Assembly: GCA_024235095.1 (NCBI GenBank)
Contig: JACKNC010000002.1
Span: 620,001-684,000 of the forward strand
Origin: Gammaproteobacteria bacterium
GTDB taxonomy: Bacteria > Pseudomonadota > Gammaproteobacteria > Competibacterales > Competibacteraceae
Length of the DNA: 64,000 nucleotides
Direction of reading: 5' to 3'
Each line of letters opens with the position of its first letter. Positions within the stretch are counted from its first letter, which is position 1. This document shows positions 57,888 through 64,000 of the stretch, in pieces. Made by a program: the position numbers and the translations under genes. Below the pieces are notes generated by a model, which was not told the DNA's origin, did no database searches, and worked only from the letters and a program-made list of their open reading frames with translations.

Positions 57888-58751
57888 TCATACCGCCGCA
57901 GCGCCGCCCACGATCTCTGCCAATTCCTGAGTGATCGACGCCTGTCGGGCCTTGTTGTAGATCAGTTGCAACTCATCGATGATCGTACCGGCGTTATCCG
58001 ACGCGCTCTTCATTGCGACCATGCGCGCCGCCTGTTCACAGGCGACATTTTCCACGAGAGCCTGATAAACCACCGACTCCCCATAGCGCCGCAACAGCAG
58101 CTCAATGAGTTCCTTGGGATCCGGCTCGTAGATGTAATCCCAGCGATGTTCCGGCGCTGCATCCTGCACCTCGGAGGTGATGGGCACTAAGCGCTCGATG
58201 CTAGGTTTTTGACTCATGGTGTTGACAAAGCCGTTATACACCAGATAGATCGCATCAATACGCTCCTCGCTGAACGCATCGACCATCACCTTAACCGGCC
58301 CCAGCACATCCTCGAAACGGGGCGCGTCCCCCAAGTGGGAGACATGGGCGACGATATTGCCCCGCAGTCGGCGGAAGAACTGGAACGCTTTGGTCCCGAT
58401 GGTGCAAAGATCAATCTCAACACCGCGCTGCCGCCAGTCCTGCATGGAAGTGATGGCTGCCTTGAACAGATTCGTGTTCAGACCACCACACAACCCGCGG
58501 TCAGTGGAGATCACAATCAGACCGACTCGTTTAATCTCGCGCTCCACCAACCCCGGACTGCGATACTCGGTATGGGCATGGGCCAGGTGAGAGATGACGT
58601 TGCGAATCCGGCTCGCGTAAGGTCGGGCCGCTTGCATGCGCTCAAGAGCCTTGCGCATTTTGCTCGCCGCCACCATCTCCATGGCTTTAGTGATCTTCTG
58701 AGTGCTTTGGACACTCCTGATTTTGGTTCGTATCTCTTTGGCGCCTGCCAT
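57888..58751 (-). CDS. atpG: ATP synthase gamma subunit
   Basis: Rotor shaft of F1. The 287-aa protein has the N-terminal coiled-coil helix (KEIRTKIRSVQSTQKITKAM), STDRGLCGGLNTNLFK in the middle and the C-terminal signature DNAGTIIDELQLIYNKARQA. It lies 12 bp after atpA and 65 bp before atpD. Confidence 0.97.
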   Translation of the reverse strand: MAGAKEIRTKIRSVQSTQKITKAMEMVAASKMRKALERMQAARPYASRIRNVISHLAHAHTEYRSPGLVEREIKRVGLIVISTDRGLCGGLNTNLFKAAITSMQDWRQRGVEIDLCTIGTKAFQFFRRLRGNIVAHVSHLGDAPRFEDVLGPVKVMVDAFSEERIDAIYLVYNGFVNTMSQKPSIERLVPITSEVQDAAPEHRWDYIYEPDPKELIELLLRRYGESVVYQALVENVACEQAARMVAMKSASDNAGTIIDELQLIYNKARQASITQELAEIVGGAAAV

Positions 58752-58763
58752 GCTGACACCCGT

Positions 58764-60323
58764 TTACCCGACGTAGTTGGCCTTGAAATCTTCTACGGCC
58801 TTCTTCAAGCCCGCTTCGATTTCGTCGTTGTAATCGCCTGTTGCGTTGATCTTATCGATCAGCGCCGCATGGCTGGACCGGGCGAACGCCAGCAAATCCG
58901 CCTCGAAATGGCCGATCTTGTTGAGCGGCACATCATCCAGATAGCCGCGATCCGCTGCGAACAACGAAATCGCCATTTCCGCCACGGACATCGGCGAATA
59001 CTGCTTCTGCTTCATCAGCTCGGTAACACGCTGACCGCGTTCAAGCTGCTTGCGGGTTGCTTCGTCCAGGTCAGACGCGAACTGGGCGAACGCCGCCAGC
59101 TCGCGGTACTGGGCCAATGCCAAGCGAATACCACCACCAAGCTTTTTAATCGCCTTGGTCTGGGCAGCGCCACCGACGCGAGACACGGACAAGCCCGGAT
59201 TGATAGCGGGACGAATGCCAGCGTTGAACAGGTCGGTTTCCAGATAGATTTGCCCGTCGGTGATGGAAATCACGTTAGTAGGCACGAAGGCCGACACGTC
59301 ACCCGCTTGCGTTTCGATGATCGGCAAAGCGGTCAGAGAGCCGGTTTTGCCTTTCACTTCGCCGTTGGTGAGGCGCTCGACCTCATCGGCATTGATCCGG
59401 GAGGCCCGCTCCAGAAGGCGGGAGTGCAGATAGAACACATCGCCCGGGAAGGCTTCGCGACCCGGCGGACGGCGCAGGAGCAGGGACACCTGACGATAGG
59501 CCACCGCTTGCTTAGACAGATCGTCATAGACAATCAAGGCATCCTGGCCCCGATCACGGAAGTATTCACCCATCGTGCAACCGGAATACGGCGAAATAAA
59601 CAACATCGCCGCTGACTCGGAGGCGCTGGCGGCCACCACAATGGTGTGCTCCATCGCGCCATGCTCTTCCAGTTTACGCACCACGTTAGCAATCGACGAA
59701 TTCTTCTGACCGATCGCGACATAGATGCACTTGATGCCGGTGCCTTTCTGATTGATGATCGCGTCAATCGCCACGGCGGTCTTACCGGTCTGGCGGTCGC
59801 CGATGATCAGCTCACGCTGACCCCGGCCAATCGGCACCATAGCGTCGATGGCTTTCAAACCGGTTTGCACCGGCTGACTGACCGATTGGCGCTCGATCAC
59901 GCCCGGCGCGATCACCTCGGTGGGCGCGGTCATAGTCGTGGCGATAGGACCCTTGCCATCAATCGGCTGGCCCAGTGCATTGACCACGCGGCCTAACAGC
60001 GCTTCACCGATGGGTACTTCCAGAATGCGACCGGTGCAAAGCGCTTTATCGCCTTCCGCCAGATGCTCGTAATCGCCCAGAATTACGGCGCCCACGGAAT
60101 CCCGCTCCAGGTTCAGAGCCAGTCCATAGGTGACCGGATCGCCTTCCCGGGGGGATGGAAATTCGATCATCTCGCCTTGCATTGCATTGTCGAGACCATA
60201 AATCCGGGCGATGCCATCAGCCAGGCTGACGATGGTGCCTTCCGTGCGGGCTTCGGCAGCCGCCTGATAACCCTCAAGGCGTTGCCGAATCAGATCGCTG
60301 ATTTCGGATGGTTTAAGTTGCAT
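58764..60323 (-). CDS. atpA: ATP synthase alpha subunit
   Basis: Non-catalytic nucleotide-binding subunit of F1. The 519-aa protein has Walker A IGDRQTGKTAVAIDAI (near 170), YDDLSKQAVAYRQVSLLLRRPPG, and the ATP synthase alpha signature PAINPGLSVSRVGGAAQ. The N-terminus MQLKPSEISDLIRQRLEGYQ is the delta-contact helix. Length and order are standard. Confidence 0.98.
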   Translation of the reverse strand: MQLKPSEISDLIRQRLEGYQAAAEARTEGTIVSLADGIARIYGLDNAMQGEMIEFPSPREGDPVTYGLALNLERDSVGAVILGDYEHLAEGDKALCTGRILEVPIGEALLGRVVNALGQPIDGKGPIATTMTAPTEVIAPGVIERQSVSQPVQTGLKAIDAMVPIGRGQRELIIGDRQTGKTAVAIDAIINQKGTGIKCIYVAIGQKNSSIANVVRKLEEHGAMEHTIVVAASASESAAMLFISPYSGCTMGEYFRDRGQDALIVYDDLSKQAVAYRQVSLLLRRPPGREAFPGDVFYLHSRLLERASRINADEVERLTNGEVKGKTGSLTALPIIETQAGDVSAFVPTNVISITDGQIYLETDLFNAGIRPAINPGLSVSRVGGAAQTKAIKKLGGGIRLALAQYRELAAFAQFASDLDEATRKQLERGQRVTELMKQKQYSPMSVAEMAISLFAADRGYLDDVPLNKIGHFEADLLAFARSSHAALIDKINATGDYNDEIEAGLKKAVEDFKANYVG

Positions 60324-60338
60324 AAAACGGTATTCCCC

Positions 60339-60914
60339 TTAATGGCTCAAGGCCGTGACGAGTTTGTCCAGCCGGCCGCGCGCCGAACCGTCAATCACCA
60401 GATCGCCGACCCGGATGACCGCGCCCGCAATCAACGATTCATCAATCTTGCAATCGAGCGCGACATCGCGTTGAAACTTAATTTTTAGCGAGGCGATGAC
60501 GCGATCGCGCTGGGCGTCGGTCACGGTGGCGGCGCTGATCAGTTCGGCGTGAAGAATGCTTTCGGCCTCGGCGCGCAGCCGCTCGAACAGAACGGCGATG
60601 CTGGGAAGCTGATGCAGGCGATGAAACTCCGCCAGCATCTTCAGAAAAGTGACGAAAGCTTCCGGCATTGCCTGGCCGCCCCGGACATCGCGGCACACCC
60701 CGGCGACCAACTCGGCTTTCTGATCACCGCGCATTCGCGGATTCCAGGGAGCGAGCAGGCGTTGCAGGGCAGGATCCGCAGCGATGACCGCAGCGGTCGA
60801 GAGCAGTTCCGACCAGAGCGGCAGGTTGCCGGTCTCCTGCGCTTCCTCGAACGCGGCGCGGGCATAAGGCCGAGCAGCGGTAGTAGGTCGGACGACGGTG
60901 GTGGTTTCAGCCAT
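60339..60914 (-). CDS. atpH: ATP synthase delta subunit
   Basis: Links F1 to the b-subunit stator. The 191-aa protein begins with the usual RPYARAAFEEAQETGNL helix and ends with a small C-terminal domain (DESLIAGAVIRVGDLVIDGS, then ARGRLDKLVTAL). The N-terminus has about twelve extra residues before the family core. It lies 15 bp upstream of atpA. Confidence 0.95.
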   Translation of the reverse strand: MAETTTVVRPTTAARPYARAAFEEAQETGNLPLWSELLSTAAVIAADPALQRLLAPWNPRMRGDQKAELVAGVCRDVRGGQAMPEAFVTFLKMLAEFHRLHQLPSIAVLFERLRAEAESILHAELISAATVTDAQRDRVIASLKIKFQRDVALDCKIDESLIAGAVIRVGDLVIDGSARGRLDKLVTALSH

Positions 60915-60931
60915 TGGCGTGGTCCGTAGAG

Positions 60932-61402
60932 TTAAAGCTGCGCAACCAGGTCATCCAGCAGAGAAGCATTCGCCGCTTCATCGGCTTCACGCTTGAGAAT
61001 CTTGCTGGCGCCGGCGACGGCGAGACTGACGACCTGATGACGAAGCTGCTCGCGGGCGCGGTTGACCTCCTGCTCAATTTCCGCCTTGGCGGCAGTGAGC
61101 TGACGATCGCCTTCGGCGCGGGCATCCTGTTTTGACTGCTCGATGATCTCGTTAGCGCGCTTATGGGCCTGAGCGACGATCTCGGCGGCTTGCTGCTTGG
61201 CTTCCTTGAGCGTCTGCGCGGCCTTGGCCTGAGCCAGCTCCTGCTCGCGCACGCCGCGCTCAGCGGAGGCCAGGCCATCGGCGATTTTCTTCTGGCGATC
61301 CTGCATGGCCTGAATAATCGGCGGCCACACATACTTCATGGTAAAGAGCACCAGAAGGCCAAACGTGATCATCTGCCCAATGAGAGTGGCATTGAAGTTC
61401 AC
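60932..61402 (-). CDS. atpF: ATP synthase b subunit
   Basis: Peripheral stator stalk. The 156-aa protein has one N-terminal membrane helix (LIGQMITFGLLVLFTMKYVWPP) followed by a long, charged, Ala-rich coiled coil. A single b-type gene is present, so the stator should be a b homodimer as in other gammaproteobacteria. Confidence 0.96.
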   Translation of the reverse strand: MNFNATLIGQMITFGLLVLFTMKYVWPPIIQAMQDRQKKIADGLASAERGVREQELAQAKAAQTLKEAKQQAAEIVAQAHKRANEIIEQSKQDARAEGDRQLTAAKAEIEQEVNRAREQLRHQVVSLAVAGASKILKREADEAANASLLDDLVAQL

Positions 61403-61454
61403 GCGGTTACCTCCTCAGTTGCACGAATTGGCGTGGGTCGGAAAGCTCTGAAGA

Positions 61455-61742
61455 TCAATGGCCCAAAGCCTGCGTCACCGGACCGAGGAAGGGGTTGGCG
61501 AAGGTGAAGAACAGGGCAATGCCGACGCCGATCATGGTCACCGCGTCCAGCAGACCAGCGACGATGAACATCTTGACTTGCAGCGCGGGAATCATTTCCG
61601 GCTGGCGGGCGGCGCCTTCCAGAAACTTGCCGCCCAGCAGAGCAAAACCGATGGCGGTGCCTAGCGCGCCCATGCCCAGAATCAAGGCTACGGCGATGAC
61701 GGTCATACCCTGCACGTTGGCAATCAAGCTTGCAGCTTCCAT
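61455..61742 (-). CDS. atpE: ATP synthase c subunit
   Basis: Proton-carrying ring subunit of FO. The 95-aa hairpin has the polar loop ARQPEMIP and the second helix GLLDAVTMIGVGIALFFTFA, in which the Asp is the ion-binding carboxylate. The residues that mark sodium-dependent rings (Gln in helix 1, Glu-Ser in helix 2) are not seen, so the enzyme is probably proton-coupled. It has a somewhat longer N-terminus than E. coli. Confidence 0.96.
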   Translation of the reverse strand: MEAASLIANVQGMTVIAVALILGMGALGTAIGFALLGGKFLEGAARQPEMIPALQVKMFIVAGLLDAVTMIGVGIALFFTFANPFLGPVTQALGH

Positions 61743-61848
61743 TTATGGTCTCCCGTTGAGAGGTTGGGGGTGTGAATGAAGAAAAATCGGAATATGAAGC
61801 CGGTCGCGCAACGACCGGGTTTCGCTGATAGACAACCTGTCCCTAAGC

Positions 61849-62616
61849 TTAGTGATCCTCGTGCGCCATGCTCAGATAAACAATGGTTAACACCATGAAA
61901 ATAAAGGCTTGTAGAGTGATAACCAGGATGTGAAATACGGCCCAGGGCCAGCCAAGAGTAAACTGAATCCACCAGGGCAGCAGCGCGATCAGAATAAAAA
62001 TCAGTTCGCCAGCATAGAGGTTGCCGAACAACCGCAGGCCAAGTGAAATAGGCTTGGCCAGATCCTCGACAATCCGCAACAGCAGGTTGAACGGCATGAA
62101 CCATTTACCAAAGGGATGAGTCAATACTTCCATGGTGAAGTGCGCTGGTCCCTTGACCTTGATGCTGTAGTAGTAAACCAGCAACAGCACTGAAATCGAC
62201 ATGCCAAAAGTCGAATTCAGATCAGTGGAAGGTACCACCCGCAGGTAAGGGATGCCCAGCAAGCCGGCAACCGATGGAAGCAGATCGACGGGCACCAAAT
62301 CCATGGCGTTCCATAGAAACACCCAGACGAAGATGGTCAGCGCCAATGGCGCAATCACCGGATTACGACCATGAAAAGAATCCTTGACCTGGGTATCGAC
62401 GAAATCGATCATGATTTCGCAGAAGTTTTGCAAAGGCCCCGGCACATCGCTGGTGGCGAATTTCGCCGCTTTCATGAACAGCCACAGAAACAGCGATCCC
62501 AGACTGATCGAAAAAAACATCGTATCAAGATGAAGGGTCCAAAACCCCTCGCCAATCGTGAGATTGGTCAAGTGGTGGACAATGTATCCCGTTGCGGAAT
62601 GACCACTTTCGCTCAT
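61849..62616 (-). CDS. atpB: ATP synthase a subunit
   Basis: Stator membrane subunit with the proton half-channels. The 255-aa protein has the essential Arg in EDLAKPISLGLRLFGNLYAGELIF. VFVWVFLWNAMDLVPVDLLP and a C-terminal TLQAFIFMVLTIVYLSMA helix are also present. Its ATG overlaps the atpI stop by four bases. Confidence 0.97.
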   Translation of the reverse strand: MSESGHSATGYIVHHLTNLTIGEGFWTLHLDTMFFSISLGSLFLWLFMKAAKFATSDVPGPLQNFCEIMIDFVDTQVKDSFHGRNPVIAPLALTIFVWVFLWNAMDLVPVDLLPSVAGLLGIPYLRVVPSTDLNSTFGMSISVLLLVYYYSIKVKGPAHFTMEVLTHPFGKWFMPFNLLLRIVEDLAKPISLGLRLFGNLYAGELIFILIALLPWWIQFTLGWPWAVFHILVITLQAFIFMVLTIVYLSMAHEDH

Positions 62617-62999
62617 AGCGTCCTCACCGAAGCATTGAAGGTAAAGGGTAATGCCAGCCAGTACGCCATCAACGCCGCGATGTACGCCACCAGAAGAGGA
62701 AGGGGAACAATCGGCAGCCAGAGCAGCGCAGCGCTGAACAGGAGGACGGTCAACAACAACTTGACGACCTCGCCGATATAAAACGCCCGGGCGACCTTGG
62801 CGGCGGGTGAGCCAATGCGTACTGAAAAAACTTTGCTGGCGAAATAGAAGGTGACCAACGTACTGATGCCGCCGCCGATCACTGCGGAATATGCCGCGCG
62901 GTGATCGCTCAGCGTCAGCGAGATCGCGGCGATCAACAGCGTAACGAGCAGTTGAATAGCGATGATGGTTCGGGTGACCTGTTTTGCGCCCATGATCAT
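62613..62999 (-). CDS. atpI: ATP synthase subunit I
   Basis: A small 128-aa membrane protein with four helices that assists assembly of the c ring in related systems. DHRAAYSAVIGGGISTLVTF and ARAFYIGEVVKLLLTVLLF are typical. It heads the atp operon and overlaps atpB. ATG at 62999 or 62993 could serve as start. Confidence 0.88.
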   Translation of the reverse strand: MIMGAKQVTRTIIAIQLLVTLLIAAISLTLSDHRAAYSAVIGGGISTLVTFYFASKVFSVRIGSPAAKVARAFYIGEVVKLLLTVLLFSAALLWLPIVPLPLLVAYIAALMAYWLALPFTFNASVRTL

Positions 63000-63215
63000 G
63001 ATTCTAAATGATCCAAGCGCTTTGTTGTGCTGGACATGTTTGTAATCGTTATCTTTATTTAATTATTCGGGTCTTTTATCGCTTTTTCTCTAAAGCGTTC
63101 CGGCATTCGGTCTGACATTTCCTGCCCTCGATCCGGCTCTGCTTGTAGAGCACCCCAAAATTATAGGGAATATCGCGTATCAGGGTCAACGAAAATCACG
63201 GATGCCCTTGCTTGA

Positions 63216-64000
63216 TTATTTGACCTTAGCGATGATGCCGTCCAGTTCATCCAGACTGTTGTATTGAATAACGACGCTACCCTTACCGGAAGCGCCATGC
63301 CGGACTCGCACCCGAGCGCCCAGCCATTCCGACAGATTATCCTGCAACAGGCGAATATTCGGATCAACCGCCGGTGCCGGCGCAAGGGTCTCAGCCTCTG
63401 GTTGTTGCAAGCGACGAGCCAGTTGCTCGGTTTCGCGCGCCGACAACCCGCGCAGCAGGACCTGATGAGCAGCTTCCCGCTGCAAGGCGGGCGGCAAGGG
63501 CAACAAAGCGCGGGCATGGCCCATGTCCAATTTGCGCTCCCGCACCAGTTGTCCGACTTCTTCGCTCAATTCCAGTAAACGCAACAGATTGGTCACTGTC
63601 GTCCGCGATCGCCCGATGGCGTCTGCGGCCTGTTGGTGGGTTAATTGAAATTCGTCGATCAATCGCTGCAGAGCGGCGGCCTCCTCCAGGGGATTGAGGT
63701 CTTCGCGCTGAATATTCTCAATCAGCGCCACGGCAATGGCGGCTCGGTCGGGTATCTCGCGAATCACCGCCGGCACCTCGCGCAAACCGGCGAGTTGCGC
63801 TGCTCGCCAGCGCCGCTCGCCCGCGATCAGTTCATAGCGGTTGCCATCCACCGGTCGCACCAGCACCGGTTGTACGACGCCCTGGGCGCGGATCGACTCC
63901 GCCAGTTCCTGAAGGGTATCCTCGCGTAAATCCAGGCGCGGCTGATAGCGGCCCCGCTGGATTTGCTCGACCGGCAGTTGTCGCAGGGTTTCCAGCGGCT
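63216..64000 (-). CDS. parB: Chromosome-partitioning protein ParB, 5' end outside window
   Basis: CTPase and parS-binding protein of the ParABS chromosome segregation system. The frame is open to the window edge and reads LPVEQIQRGRYQPRLDLRED before the visible core, so the gene continues to the right. It has the CTP-binding ELIAGERRWRAAQLAG, then ENIQREDLNPLEEA and the helix-turn-helix LTHQQAADAIGRSRTTVTNL. A C-terminal dimer domain ends SLDELDGIIAKVK. Its place upstream of atpI is the usual one near the origin in gammaproteobacteria. Confidence 0.96.
   Translation of the reverse strand, partial: PLETLRQLPVEQIQRGRYQPRLDLREDTLQELAESIRAQGVVQPVLVRPVDGNRYELIAGERRWRAAQLAGLREVPAVIREIPDRAAIAVALIENIQREDLNPLEEAAALQRLIDEFQLTHQQAADAIGRSRTTVTNLLRLLELSEEVGQLVRERKLDMGHARALLPLPPALQREAAHQVLLRGLSARETEQLARRLQQPEAETLAPAPAVDPNIRLLQDNLSEWLGARVRVRHGASGKGSVVIQYNSLDELDGIIAKVK

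Noticed and set aside
58209..59615. Open frame of 468 codons on the plus strand
   Set aside because: Antisense to atpG and atpA, both certain genes; no ribosome binding site or domain features.

Overview
The window is a gene-dense stretch of a gammaproteobacterial chromosome. The evidence is gene order as much as gene content: hslV-hslU-DUF971-ubiE-ubiJ-ubiB, yibN-like rhodanese/secB/gpsA, ffs-dnaX-ybaB-recR, rpsP-rimM-trmD-rplS, carA-carB-greA, and parB beside atpIBEFHAGDC. That last pair usually lies near the replication origin in this class. A phasin gene points to polyhydroxyalkanoate storage, and a complete aa3-type cytochrome c oxidase cluster with heme A synthesis points to aerobic respiration. 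Together these would fit a storage-accumulating, Competibacter-like organism, but that genus-level guess is inference only.

Layout. 1-3,700: 3' part of trmB, a D,D-carboxypeptidase, citrate synthase and ribosomal protein L31 type B. 3,880-10,860: rimO, then hslVU behind a probable sigma-32 promoter, DUF971 and three ubiquinone genes. 10,900-13,540 (minus strand): gpsA, secB, rhodanese, DUF2892 and an ArsR/YgaV-type regulator. 13,800-23,600 is the least conserved part: gpmA, an EAL-domain remnant, an orphan FtsX-like permease, a TonB receptor with a YfiR-like partner, uup, a structured untranslated region ahead of an unknown secreted protein, a 124-bp MITE, an RlpA-like protein and a PilZ protein. 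23,640-32,470 (mostly minus strand): cytochrome oxidase structural and assembly genes, with an encapsulated-ferritin-like gene inside. 32,880-40,470: carAB, greA, a serine protease, a TerC-family protein, a CYTH phosphatase and an L,D-transpeptidase. 40,590-48,300: EF-G-like factor, Sel1/SLT lytic transglycosylase, rsmJ, phasin, a degenerate AstE-like protein, pcm and dGTPase. 48,450-55,020: an ISAs1 scrap, the rpsP operon, cysQ, ogt, the signal recognition particle RNA, dnaX, ybaB and recR. 55,160-55,880: a dead IS200/IS605 element split by a second, identical MITE copy. 55,900-64,000 (minus strand): the ATP synthase operon and the start-truncated parB.

No CRISPR array, prophage, tRNA or rRNA gene was recognised. 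Most of the window is ordinary housekeeping sequence. The points that deserve attention are: (1) two identical, oppositely oriented copies of a non-coding 124-bp transposable element with 17-bp terminal inverted repeats and a 2-bp target duplication; (2) a roughly 220-nt leader of several hairpins, one of which hides a ribosome binding site and shows the AUG of a 15-codon leader ORF in its loop; (3) the ferritin-like gene with an intact diiron signature inside the oxidase operon and no encapsulin gene nearby; (4) a sulfur-sensing type cassette (YgaV-like, DUF2892, rhodanese) merged with secB-gpsA; and (5) an AstE-like protein that has lost active-site residues.
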